A DNA stretch of 64,000 nucleotides from Blastobasis lacticolella (lineage: Eukaryota; Arthropoda; Insecta; Lepidoptera; Blastobasidae): positions 15,033,115 to 15,097,114 of the forward strand of contig LR990051.1 in the NCBI GenBank assembly GCA_905147135.1. The letters are read 5' to 3'. Of this stretch, positions 26,283 through 37,238 are shown in pieces; the first letter of the stretch is position 1; each line of letters starts with the position of its first letter. The position numbers and the translations under genes were made by a program. The notes below the pieces were generated by a model that did not search any database, had not been told where the DNA came from, and was given only the letters and a program-made list of their open reading frames with translations.

Positions 26283-26944
26283 ATCAGGAAAAGTACCAAC
26301 TTATCTTAGGTACAATACATACTAGTACATTTTGCTTTTCAGCTCATATTAGCCTAATTAAGGCTTCATCGCAGGTCCCAGCTGGATAAACAGCACATAC
26401 TACCTACTTACTAGCAGCCATATAGACTTTGAGAACAGCGGATGTAGATACACTGCGGTCCCTGCCGCCGGCTGCCGGCCGCGTGGCATTGACCTGGGAT
26501 TTAGGTCAAGAAGAATCGATTGTCACCTCCGCTCGCCCTCTGCCGGCTGCCTCCGACGGATAATCTACATACGGCACGGTTTAATCTGTGGCCTTTTGTA
26601 CGGTTGAGTCTGTCAAGCCTTGGCTGGGAGATAGACTGGATTAGGTAGCTTCGTTTTATGTTTCTGCTGACAAACAACGAAGGATGTGTTTGAGCTTTAT
26701 TTAAAGGATGAGGAAGTTACTTGAATGGGTCATTAGGAGTGGCTACGAATGATGATTGATGCCTAGTTTTGGAAGAATAAATCACAGGAGGTAAATGCTG
26801 ATTATATACTCGAAGAAGGCGGGACACATCCAGGAAGTGAACTTGGCTCATCAGAACTAATAAAGTCAATCATGTTCCAAAAAATTCAAAAATTTCGAGT
26901 TAGTTGCTTTTTATCACTTATGTCGTGAATCTTCCAGCTTCAAC

Positions 26945-27085
26945 CTCCTACGCCTATTGAACTCCTTGCCTCCGAGTGTATTACCTGAACATTATAAATT
27001 GGACGCCTTCAGGGCTAGAGTGAATAGGCTGTTCCTAGACAGATATGCTCCATCATCGCCCGCATCGTCACTTATACCACCAGGT
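26945..27085 (+). mobile_element. CR1/Jockey-type LINE C-terminal fragment
   Basis: Forward reading gives LNSLPPSVLPEHYKLDAFRA, RVNRLFLDRYAPSS and PASSLIPPG, homologous to the fragments at 48365 and 45505. It ends with an accaccaggtgagatgg-like block. Confidence 0.7.
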
Positions 27086-27377
27086 GAGATGGAGGTCAAA
27101 AGGATGCAATGTTTTAGATACAAAACAATCCAAAAATAGCTCACACATTGATTTATGGAATAAGTTTACGTAATCCTGAGTGAGATAATAATAGCTTATA
27201 ACCAAATAGACTCTGTTAGGGTTGGTGGAGAGACAAAGGTCTATGCAAGCAATTGAGGTCGGGTCGGGACAGTTTTACGATGATGGATGATGCTAACCTA
27301 GTTATTTAACTGAGTTATAAACACGCATTCTTAATCCATACTGGCATATGTAGACTGTATTAGGCATATTCTTTGTC

Positions 27378-27490
27378 TATACATAGTATAAATCAAAGCT
27401 TTCCGCATCTGTATGTAAGTATTTCCGTTGACTCATCCTATACCACGCAACGGACTTTGATGCAGTTTTCACCATCAGTTAGGGGATTTC
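27378..27490 (+). mobile_element. Dispersed repeat fragment (relative of 26030)
   Basis: caaagctttccgcatctgta and caacggactttgatgcagtt; the 3' end is missing and a SINE follows. Confidence 0.5.
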
Positions 27491-27521
27491 TTTCGAAATT
27501 TCTTCGTATAACACATACATT

Positions 27522-27665
27522 TGACGACCTGAGTGGTTCAATGGTCTGCCACGCAAGAGGTCCCGGGTTCGATTCCCGGCCGGGCAGAAGTTGAAATGAT
27601 GAATTTTTATTTCTGTTACGGGTCTGGGTGTTCTATGTATAATAAGAATGTATTAAAAAAAAAAA
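27522..27665 (+). mobile_element. tRNA-derived SINE of a second family
   Basis: A-box-like tgagtggttcaatggtct, B-box ggttcgattcc (27566-27576) inside gggttcgattcccggcc, then gttacgggtctgggtgttct and an 11-base A tail. Not a tRNA gene: the acceptor arm does not pair and the tail is retroposon-like. Confidence 0.72.
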
Positions 27666-27939
27666 GTATTTAAGTAGTATATCAGTTATCTAGCACCCAT
27701 AGTACAAGCTTTACTTAGTGTGGGGCTAGATGGCGCTGTGTGAATTTATCCACGAATATTTATTTATTATTATTTATTTATTTATTATTTATAGTAAAGA
27801 CTTATTTAAGGCCTCGGACAGTGCCATCCGCGTCGCTCGGTTTTGGACTGGAAAAATTTAAGTGATAATAAAATAAATATTCATATACATACATACATAC
27901 TTTAACCTCATTATTATTGACACGATAAGAAGAAGAAGT

Positions 27940-28075
27940 AAACAAAGGCGAGAAAACCCGTGCGAAGCCGAGGCGTGTGGAGGTCGGAAGAGTGTAGGTA
28001 GCATATGTCATAAACTACATCCATTGCTGGGGGTCGTAAAAGGCGACTAATGTCGTTCAAAAATTGGGATTTTGA
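27940..28075 (+). mobile_element. Dispersed repeat fragments
   Basis: gagaaaacccgtgcgaagcc (same 3' block as 32283) and, separately, gggggtcgtaaaaggcgact (28028-28047), a block also seen inside the LINE at 62010. Confidence 0.5.
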
Positions 28076-29741
28076 TGGCTTAGACATTAATTAAATTAGT
28101 ATAATTGCTGCAGCATAATCAGTTTATCATAATATAATATAGTTTATACCTATAGTAAGGTTATCTCTATATATTGATATTTACATTTTGTTCAAAATTG
28201 TGAACAGAATATGGCGACGGCAGCCCTCGACGGATTTTATGATCGATCTGCTAGTTGGAGGCTTTAATTATTTTTTATCCTTTTTCGAGTCCAATGTTTA
28301 CATGTCGTATGGCTTTTATAAAATTCTCTTAACTAGGGGTCGCCCGTGCAGACCAGTATTTTCATATGTCGATATTTGTCCATAGCATATTCTCAACCCC
28401 GATTAACGCTCTTTTCGCCATGAGAATATTAAACCTTCCTGAGGTTTATTAGGTTTTGACAATGGCAACGAATGGTAACAATTGAGAAAAAATTTGATTT
28501 CAGCACCCCCGATGATATTTTACTATTGAGGTGTTCATGGTCCTCGTTGTTTTCCCACTTCATTATTAGTATGGAATCCAATCAAATGAAATCACAAGGT
28601 CTACCGCACGTGTACGCCTGCGCCGCCGCGCCGTGATCACGCGCAAGCATACCGTTCGGACAGTGAAAGTCCCGACTAACTGTATTCGGCGCGCGCAGTA
28701 CGTGCGATGGTATTTGACATGACATGACGTGACTATCGGCACATAGAACAGTCAGAGGTTATGTGGAGAAACCAGTTTCCTATAGTAGGTATAGTAGACC
28801 AGCACCTTCACGTGTCGGTTACTTTTTTGTATACAATTTTGAATAAATGACGCATCGGTTTGAACGAACTGGAGTAATCTCTAAGACTTAAAACTTCGAC
28901 CCCGAACCTACTACTTAAAGCCCTAGGTATTCATAATAGGAGGGGAGGTCCGGTGACCAGGATTACAGCACTCGCAGGCACCGCGAATGCCTCCAACCGG
29001 TTTTCCGCGCCGCGTACCCACCGGCCATGTGATTGACTACAAATTCCAAGTTGATGTAGGTATGAAAGTAGTAATGTGAGATACCACCTTGGGGGAGATG
29101 GGTATCACGACTCCGTTTGAAGACAGAAGTCCTACAATAATCACCGGAACCACACACTTCACTTTATCTAAGTAGAGCTACGCTAGAGACAACAGCGCCT
29201 CTGTTCATCGGACTTATGTGGTGAAACAGAGTATAGTTTTTTAGAAATTAAACAGCTAATTAGTATGTCTGACAGAGACAGCTAATTCTCTTTTCTTGTA
29301 ATAAACTGATTTTAGCTAAAGATGCACCAAGTACATGTACATGTTGCTGTAGCGGCAAAGAACAAAATTTCCTGAATTGGTTATGCACTTAAGCTCTTGG
29401 GTATATAATAGGTAGTAAAGTTTGCACTGTGTTAAATATAATCATGAATCTTGATTACAATAGAACACAAAGTTTGTCCAATCTAGCGGGTGAGCTGTGT
29501 GGGCAGCACTCGGTGTAGAATCCGTCCTGACTGATTTATTCCCGAGCCACCCACGGCCACACAATATTGCGAAGGTAATTGAATTGGATGTTACTACGTC
29601 TCCACAAACATGAAGCACAGTCCTTTATTAAAAATTAAATTAAACCACAACATCGCCAGCGTGGGTTTGATTGAATGTTGAATACTAAACAAATTTTACG
29701 TTTTAATTTACAACATGGAGGTCTTCAAGAAAGTCGTTAGG
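28076..29741. other. No gene seen
   Basis: AT-rich with a CG-rich patch 28600-28710. Open frames up to 65 codons show no resemblance to known families. Confidence 0.4.
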
Positions 29742-29815
29742 CGGACCCTGGGCCCTCGCGTGTCGCGTGGGGGCGCAACCGCGACATAACGCCAAGATGA
29801 TGATGATGATGATTA
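29742..29815 (+). mobile_element. SINE 3' end
   Basis: ggcggaccctgggccctcgc and cataacgccaagatgatgat with (GAT)n; the clearest example of the 3' end of the family. Confidence 0.72.
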
Positions 29816-29829
29816 GTGAAAAGGTTTTT

Positions 29830-30020
29830 ACGGGGTGAGCAACGCGTGGGTAATGCATGGAAAGTGGTTACCGCCGCGTATGGACAACACCAACACCAGG
29901 GGAGTTACCACTGCGTTGTCCACCTCTGAAGAGACCTCTAATGTACCTCTTGAACGATCCCATGTAATAGTCCAAAGGAAGGACTATGGCTGGGAGCTCA
30001 TTCAACGTCCTTTCGAACCT
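29830..30020 (-). mobile_element. Dispersed LINE 3' end repeat, copy related to 33438
   Basis: gaaagtggttaccgccgcgt, ccaacaccaggggagtta and cctcttgaacgatcccatgt, gctgggagctcattcaac follow the order of the 33438-33755 copy. Decayed, no frame. Confidence 0.6.
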
Positions 30021-31559
30021 TATTCACCAAGAACAATAAACGCAAGAATATTTTCACCTCTCATTTAGCACCCCATAGAAGAGATCAAGACCATTGGATT
30101 GCAAACGTCCATAGGCTGCGGTGTCTATGTTTACCATCAGGCAGGCACCTTAGTGGTATAAATAAACTTGTAGATACCTACATACTTATAAGTAAGAGCT
30201 AAATTCGTCTTGTCGTGTATTTTGTCGTTGGCCTTGTCAGCCGTGAGACGTTGCTGACTGACCAAATACTCCATTGGGATTGCCTATACCTATTTCCTGC
30301 CTGCTATTTCCTTCATTGATAAAAACTAACTTCCATCGTTATCTCCTATTCCACGTTCGCATGCCTACTCATCATCATCCTAGCGATCAATCCCTGCTTC
30401 TGCCAGGATCCACTTTCCAGCTCTTTCTTCTCCAGTTTCTCATCCTCTCTTCCGTATCCTCACTAAACGGTAGTGACCTAAATTGTCCGTGATTCTCTCG
30501 TCGGTCGGTATTTTAACCCGTTGGTCATCTATTGTTTCTTGGGTCTCCCACGGGACCTCTTTCATATATATACTATCGGAAGAGTTTATGTAGCATATGT
30601 GTCGTCATAATAGCTACCTACTTTTTATGACATTAAAAAGACGTCGCGGCTCGTGTAATTACATAATAATTAACATACGTCAATTAATAACAAGGACAAA
30701 TAATATCCTACGTCACAAGTGTCCAAAGGGTCATTTGCCGAATGTTTATCAGTCACGCGCGCGGACACCGCGGTGCGATCCGAACGGGCCGAAAACCCAC
30801 ACACCCACAAGGTTCGGGCCCTTATCTTATCGCGACGTTCCATGTACCTGATAGTAGGTACAACATGTGGTAAACAAATAAATAAAATAGACTACACTGT
30901 CACTCATAGTTCATCGCACCGATGATCATTTGCGGAGAAAGGTTAAGAAATAAATAAATAAAATAGTGCTGGAATGATAATCACGTGACCGAATAAGGTA
31001 TCTGTGTTGTAAATATATCATTATCCTATCACGCCGCAGTCACTACTGGACATAAGTACCCCCCAAGGCGGGCCATTTAGAACAGTAACAGAGTGTATAC
31101 TCTGTGTCACAGTCCTTAGATGCGTAGGTGAGTGAAATAAAGTATCTAAGTAGATAAGTGTCCAATCACAAAACAAATTCAGATCTTCACTGATGCCACA
31201 GATACCTGCAATAAACTGCACTCTATACACTATACTGAAAAATCCTAAAGTGCAACTATTGACGTAACGTACAGACCTACTTATTTTATGAAGATTTGTC
31301 CAGCAGATCGGACTAGGCGGTAGCGGGTTGTTAATAAAACATGAGGCGGGTCACAACGCCAGCCATCCCCTTGTCCGCTGCATCCGTCGGTTTGATGGGT
31401 TCAATTTAGCAAATCAGCAGCGCGGTCCCGCCGACCTCGTTCGCCGCTTGCGCAAGCGAGGCCGGATCGCCCGCCCTCAATCGCGCGCTCCGCAAATGTC
31501 ACGATCAAGGCCGGCCCGCTGCGAAACTCACTCTCGTACACTTAATAAAATATTTAGTA
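30021..31559. other. No gene seen
   Basis: Mixed composition; 31370-31510 is GC-rich and open on the plus strand for 85 codons, ending in the RTE 3' end at 31560, so it is probably decayed LINE sequence. Confidence 0.4.
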
Positions 31560-31645
31560 AGTTATTCGACCCTGGAAATAAATAGGTTTAAGTGGGAAAA
31601 TGGGAGAGGCCTTTGCCCTGCAGTGGGACAACGACGGCTCCATAT
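31560..31645 (+). mobile_element. RTE-like LINE 3' end
   Basis: The block gggagaggcctttgccctgc followed by agtgggacaacgacgg is the standard end of RTE-type copies in Lepidoptera. A second, more decayed relative is at 31885-31955 (ttctgcagtggacgtcc). Confidence 0.65.
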
Positions 31646-32282
31646 AAAAAAATCGTGCCTATGACAAAGGATCAGAAACCCCATATTTAGGCATTTAAAT
31701 GTAATGCACAGTTATGTAGAACGGCGAAATTAAAGCTCAATAACTCAATAGCTAATGTTGTAAAATTGCTGGAAAGGTAACTGTCGCTCGTAACATTTAG
31801 GTAGGTAGGTACCATTAATACTTTTACTGTGCATTATATGTGATCCTTTATACCTGTGCTTTTAGGTTTCAATAAGTAACTCCCCGTGGACTCCCAAATG
31901 CTCAAGCCTTTAGCCTATGTTCTGCAGTGGACGTCCTTCGACTGAGATAATGATGAACAAAACTGCGGAATCGCAAATGCAGGCACGGTCAGTCTCGAAC
32001 CAATATGTCGTACAAAACTAGGTCATTGGTTCAAGAATACCTATATATTTGACCGCCGTCTCATCGTGAGAACGATATAGCCGAAGATGAAGCGTGCTTG
32101 TCTTGAAAAGACAGAAATACATTAACCATACCGTCTGTTCTTGAAGATGTTCCGATGATGTCATTCGTGGACACTCTCCCAGGCAACGCAATCTACCTAT
32201 TTTAGACTTAGCTCCGCATTAGAAGGATTGAATCTTAATTGTGTGAATGACTGTTAGCTGAGAATTCTAGTTTTTCTTTAAC

Positions 32283-32482
32283 TTCTATACAAATTAAAGT
32301 CTTTTCGCGTCAGTCTGTCTGTATGTATTTCCGATAACTCCATCTAAACCAACGGATTTAGATGCGGTTTTACCATCTGTTAGAGATTTTTTTCCGAAAT
32401 GTATATCAATCCGAGATATATTTTATTGCAAACAAATTCGAGAAAACCTGTGCGAAGCCAGGGCGGGTCGCTGGTGTCTTAC
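32283..32482 (+). mobile_element. Dispersed repeat, most complete relative of 26030
   Basis: aagtcttttcgcgtcagtct, ccaacggatttagatgcggt, aaaacctgtgcgaagccag and the end gggcgggtcgctgg. The CTGG end fits the CTRR rule of Helitrons; not proven. Confidence 0.55.
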
Positions 32483-32851
32483 ATTTTGCAGACTAAGCAG
32501 GCCATACCTACACTAAAAGTTTTGCGTAACTCATTAATAAAATAATTTACATGTAAAGTAAGTACCTATACTCCTGTAGCGATCGTATGATGCGAGTACC
32601 TACTTCCCTAGTACCCAATAACTTGACCTCCATTTATTGTCTACGTTAATATATCTGAGTAGTATTTATATGCGTTTACTAATTAAAATAAATGATTCAA
32701 AAACTGGCACTTGTTGTTATTACTTACACACTATCTTCACTACTTACACGCTCAACCAAGTTTTTTTCCTAATTGAAAGCTATCGGTCCCGTAAATGTCA
32801 AACCTTCGTCAAGTCTTTGCTTTTTGGGAAAATATAGAAATCGCATGGTGC

Positions 32852-33239
32852 CAGGTCTGGACTATGTCATCATCATCTTGGCGTTAATGTCCCGGTTGTG
32901 CTCTCGCGCACGAGGGCCCGGGGTCCGCCTTGACCATGATCCAGGATTTGGCAGGTCAGGTAAGGTAAGGTCAGTAGCCGTATTCACAATGGCTCGGAAA
33001 TCGGATTCGGATACGGAATCGACAAAGGACCCTGCAAAAGTTCTAAAGAAAATGTGGTTTCAGTTAATTTTGATAAAATTTTCATATGTTATAGAGAGTA
33101 GTTTCTGTGGAATCTATCGGGCTTCTGAATAACAGTTTTCGAATCGATCGACACGGATTCGCCGCTCACGAATTTCGTGTCGAATCGTTCGGAAACGGTT
33201 TCGAATCATTGTGAATACGGCTACAGGTCTGGACTATGT
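32852..33239. mobile_element. SINE 3' end plus MITE block flanked by a 16-bp duplication
   Basis: caggtctggactatgt occurs at 32852-32867 and 33224-33239. Between the copies are an inverted SINE 3' end (32868-32973: catcatcttggcgttaatgt through gatccaggatttggcagg) and a MITE (32974-33224). The layout suggests an insertion with target duplication into which, or next to which, the MITE jumped. Confidence 0.7.
32974..33224. mobile_element. MITE with GTAGCCGTATTCACAATG ends
   Basis: gtagccgtattcacaatg at the left and its exact complement cattgtgaatacggctac at the right, with weaker symmetry for another 30 bases (TCG-rich). Interior blocks aaaatgtggtttcagttaat and tatgttatagag recur at 47480-47560, a decayed relative. 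Confidence 0.82.
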
Positions 33240-33348
33240 GTGTGTCCGTAACTTTTTCAAAGACACTGGGCAAATGAAATGGTGGTGTACTACTGAGTAT
33301 TAACTGTCTTTTGTTCTTCAAGTGGGATCGTGCGGAGTGGGAAGGAGT

Positions 33349-33435
33349 GTCGGTGGCTGAGCGGCTAACGTATCCGAATCTTAAGTGAGAGGTTCGATTC
33401 CCGCTGCGGCCATGTACCAAAGACTCTTTTCCGAG
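33349..33435 (+). mobile_element. SINE tRNA-like head, left part of a split copy
   Basis: A-box-like tggctgagcggctaac and B-box ggttcgattcc (33391-33401). The body of the same element (catcatgataaaacctgcac) continues after the LINE insertion, at 33765-33835. Confidence 0.7.
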
Positions 33436-33437
33436 TT

Positions 33438-33755
33438 ATGTCTTTTTTTAATACCACGAAGGTGGCAAACAAGCTTGCGGCCTACCTGATGGTAAGCAGT
33501 CACCGCAGCCTATGGACGTTTGCAATACCAGGGGCATCACCCACGCGTTGCCGACCCCGTAAAAACCTTTTAACCCCTTTCTTGAAGAACTCCATGTTGT
33601 ACTCTCCAGGGAAAACCTCTCCAGGTAGTTCATTCCACAACCTTAGTGTGCGTGGGAGAAAGTTCCTTTGGAACCGCACAGTTCGCGACCAATTTGGCTC
33701 CAAGGTGTGAGGATGAACTCCCTGTCGATGGCGAGCGGTGCGATGAAAGAATGTA
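33438..33755 (-). mobile_element. LINE C-terminal and 3' end, inserted in a SINE
   Basis: The minus strand encodes NFLPRTLRLWNELPGEVFPG and EYNMEFFKKGVKRFL, another CR1/Jockey-type ORF2 end, and continues into the 3' repeat ggtgactgcttaccatcagg. It splits a SINE: the tRNA-like head is at 33349-33435 and the matching body resumes at about 33765. Confidence 0.75.
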
Positions 33756-33764
33756 CATTAGTTG

Positions 33765-33840
33765 AATGCTAACCGATGTTCTTACGTTAAGGAAAAAACA
33801 TCATGATAAAACCTGCACATTCAGACGGACGATCGGCGTA
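33765..33840 (+). mobile_element. SINE body, right part of a split copy
   Basis: gctaaccgatgttcttacgt, then catcatgataaaacctgcac and attcagacg match the SINE section that should follow the head at 33349. Confidence 0.6.
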
Positions 33841-34429
33841 TAGCGCTGCAGTGACCATTGCTAATATAAGCGGCAGCGTCTCAACTCTCTAGTGGGGGAG
33901 TAGGCCGTAAATGGGTGACGATATTACGAAGTGACAATATTATCGTCGACGTCCTCGATATAGGGGACAGGAGGCATGAAAGGTACACGCATTGAAAGGG
34001 ACAAGTCAAATAATCGGTAGGTAGTATTTGAATGTGTTATTGGACCAAATAAAGTTACGTCTATGTCTATGTAAAAAAAATTTTTATTTCAACGTTACAA
34101 ATTATAAAAGCGCCCAATAGCTGCACTGCAGAGCAGTCCATCGATGTAAAGTACATTTCACAATAGAAAAAAAGTAGAGCACCTTAAAAGTAAGAATCCC
34201 ATACCTAAAAAAGAATCTAGGTTCGATTTATTTAGATTATGGATCATGACTGAAAAATTCTGGTAGATTAACAAAAAAATTTGGAACGAAGCCGAAACTA
34301 GCCGATGCAAGTTATAGTTGCTAGACAGAATCGAAATTGTGTATGCGACCGGTTAATAGTGGAATTTACTCGTACGTATTATTTTTTCCTCTGCCTTTGA
34401 CTGGTTCTTTGTTTCAAGAAATATTATAA

Positions 34430-34800
34430 GTATCTCGTTGATGTCTTTTATATGAGAGTATTGAAAGTGACCAAATTACATCGGCATGTTCCATAGTAGA
34501 AGGTGATAAGATAGTTCTTTGTCGAAACGTAAATATAGGTACTACAAAACAAAAACGCCCGTCAGGTAGATTATCAAAAAATATTGGACACGTAGGATAC
34601 GTGTCCAATATTGGACACGTAGGATACGTGTAAATTTTCTTTTGTCATTTAAACAAAAAATAACGCTGATACAGTGCTTTGAAATGTTGCATGACGTCAC
34701 GCTTGAGGTAAAATTTTACTCTGAAGTAACGTCACAAGCCCGTACTCTTAAACTTTGATATCATTACCTTTGTAATTTTTTATTAATGTGGTAAATAAAA
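34430..34800 (-). mobile_element. Non-autonomous element, copy B
   Basis: Inverted partner of the copy at 18030, with tctcgttgatgtcttttata, gaccaaattacatcggcatg, gcatgacgtcacgc and aaaaatacgtg. It carries an extra duplicated palindrome at 34582-34631. Confidence 0.7.
34582..34631. repeat. Duplicated palindrome tattggacacgtaggatacg
   Basis: A 29-base palindrome (34582-34610, arms ttggacacgta and acgtgtccaa) is followed by most of a second copy (34611-34631). Confidence 0.85.
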
Positions 34801-36884
34801 AATACGTGTCTGATAAAGAATTATGCACTAACTGATGGACTAATTAGAATTTTAAAATGACACAGTCATCATCTCTTTTCTGTGCTTTACATATCGTATC
34901 ATGTTCTTAGTTTTATATTTTTTTTTATTGAAACCAAGAATACGTCTAGGAATAGGACAAAACAGAATTTCTTGCATATTAAATAAAACAAATTAGTTGG
35001 TTAATATCATTGTGCTTTATTATTCCGTTTGGGACAGTGTGCGTAGCGCGAGTTTTATTGAGAACATCTCGTTCCCACAATACTATAATATAATTACGCA
35101 AGCGAAAACGTGAAACTCAATGGCAATCGTACTCTTTTCGTTTCTCGTTTGAGTCAGTATCAATATTCTGTTTCAGTATACGCAAAAATGCAAAAAAAAA
35201 TGTTTATAAATCACAAAACTAACCTAAATCACTCTAGTAACAAATCGTTCTTAGGCATTTGTAGGGTGTATTTTCTATTACTTGCGCCATCACTTTCACG
35301 CTACCTTCACTAAAGTTGAATACAACGCAAAGTCCTCTATCCATCAACGTACACTGTTGACCCATTAAACTCGATTTTATCGTAGTACAAACAATTTCTT
35401 TCCGAAATAGATGCAACGATTCTCGAGCAGCCATGCTCTAGGTCCCAAACATATATAAATGGGTAAGTAGTACCTACACAATTGTAGTACATAAACATAC
35501 CTACTTGTAGGTACAAAATATAAGTACCAATAAATAAAGTGACTTACAAATTGTAAGACTCCATGTTGCCTATGCAAGTGTATCAGTCAGTAACGAGAAG
35601 GAACTATGATATTGACAATTAGTCCCGGTTACTGAGTATGATGAATAGGGTTATTGACTTATTATGTACCTACCGACTATTTTCAAGTAAAATCGTTGTA
35701 TTTATATAATAAATTCATTCCAAAGCCTTTGACCTTTATCCCATAGAATATGCAAATAGTTTGATGACGCAAGTGGGCTATCTATTAATAGACTAGATTA
35801 ATTACAGACGGTCGTCGGTGATAAAAGTAAGCATGTCGAAAACACTCGCGTATGCCATCTCCAAAACAAACATATCCACGTAACACACGCTGAATTTTTA
35901 GTTAACAAAGTGCTCACGAAAGTATCAAACTTATAGTTAAACAAACAGTTATAGGACTAGATTGGTTTTTCACACGTGTACTCATCCAAATTGAGATGTT
36001 AAAATATTATTTATTCTACTTCTAACGCGTATAAAATGAACACGGGTTTTAAAATATATTCTAAATTAAAATTATACAATCTAAAATTCACAACAAATTG
36101 GTCGCCTAAGTTTTAAATAATAAACAACATTACTTCCTGTAATTTTAACGCAAATAGCAACTGTTATCGAGCGTCTTACGTCTTTTCAGTGGTTGTTGTG
36201 TGTAGGTATATGTATCCATATCATTAACACAATTACTTTTGTAACTGTGCTAGTTCCAGTAGTATAACCTTTACATCGTTCTAAATAACATATGTATTGT
36301 ATACAAGGTAGGTAATGAAGCACGATATATGCCCGCGGTGAACCGCTTTTAAATACCTAATTAGACGTAGATTCCAAATGAAACACGTTTTTAGTTACCT
36401 TACACGACATAAGTTTTGTGTTAAATAGCTTTTTGTTTGTGTAAAATAAGATCAATTCTTCCCATAATAACGCTGCTGGCTTTGCTATAAAATGAATTAT
36501 GAAGGGATATGGTCCTTATAGGGATGTGGTCGTTCAAGGAAGTGACCTTGCGAGGGTAGTAGACGTTCGCGCGAAATGGACGTTCAAATTCGGATTGCAA
36601 TCTTGATCGAAACTTTCCTCTGGGATCCAGAATTAGAAAAATAATTAACATACAAACTGAACAGAACGTGGTGCGTTCATCAAACTCTATGACAGGCAGA
36701 ACGTGTTTGCCTTTGGTATTTAGGGCCGTTGACGTTTCCATATCGGGTCGTTCGCCTCAAGACAAACCGAGAGACTAAATAAAATGGAGTACAAAATCAA
36801 ACCTTGTATCTATTGTAATTCATTACTTTGCTTAAAGATAGAGTAAGACGTTGATGTGGCCTCCGTCCAGCCCAGTAGCGAACT
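34801..36884. other. No gene seen; 3' flank of Amot
   Basis: AT-rich. A 106-codon minus frame (36421-36741) downstream of the Amot poly(A) signal has no family resemblance that I know and no clear splice context. Confidence 0.4.
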
Positions 36885-36980
36885 TTTATTGATTATTGGT
36901 GATGTGATTATAAACTAACTAAAGTACCATTGAAAACGATGTTTTCGCATCGTTCGAATTAGAATCTCGATACTGTATAC
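36885..36980 (-). terminator. Amot 3' UTR with poly(A) signal
   Basis: An AATAAA hexamer on the minus strand (36885-36890) lies about 90 bases after the stop codon of exon M and is the first good candidate. A cleavage site would be expected 10-30 bases further, near 36860-36875. Confidence 0.5.
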
Positions 36981-37238
36981 TTAGAATTGGATACGATAGT
37001 GGTGCGTCCGCTTGTTGTCCTTCGCTGACTCGGCGGAGCGCCGGCGCGCGGCCGCGTACACCGCTAGCTTCGACGGCGAGGGCAGACTGGAGTCTCTGGG
37101 ACGGACCAGGGATTCCCGGGACTCTGCAGCTGGCAGTGATGCTGAGGTGGGGACTGAAGGCAGCTTGCGGACCGTGTCGTACGGCAGAGGAGAGCTTCGG
37201 GAAGCTGTGGATGCTATTGAGCCGGAACCATCGGAATC
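36981..37238 (-). CDS. Amot: Amot exon M, C-terminal exon with PDZ-like tail
   Basis: The acceptor attcattgcag precedes GAT at 37238 (phase 0) and the exon ends in TAA at 36981. It encodes 85 residues: an acidic/Ser start DSDGSGSIASTAS, a segment SPLPYDTVRKLPSVP, a Ser-rich stretch, a basic segment AAARRRSAESAKDNKR, and the end HHYRIQF. Hydrophobic residues at positions 0 and -2 (F and I) fit a class II PDZ ligand, as in vertebrate angiomotins that end with YLI or VLI. Assignment to this gene rests on phase, strand and this tail. Confidence 0.78.
   Translation of the reverse strand, partial: DSDGSGSIASTASRSSPLPYDTVRKLPSVPTSASLPAAESRESLVRPRDSSLPSPSKLAVYAAARRRSAESAKDNKRTHHYRIQF

Noticed and set aside
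27522..27600. tRNA gene
   Set aside because: Has A- and B-box-like sequences but no pairing acceptor stem, and a retroposon body and A tail follow; called a SINE. The same holds at 33349 and 38746.
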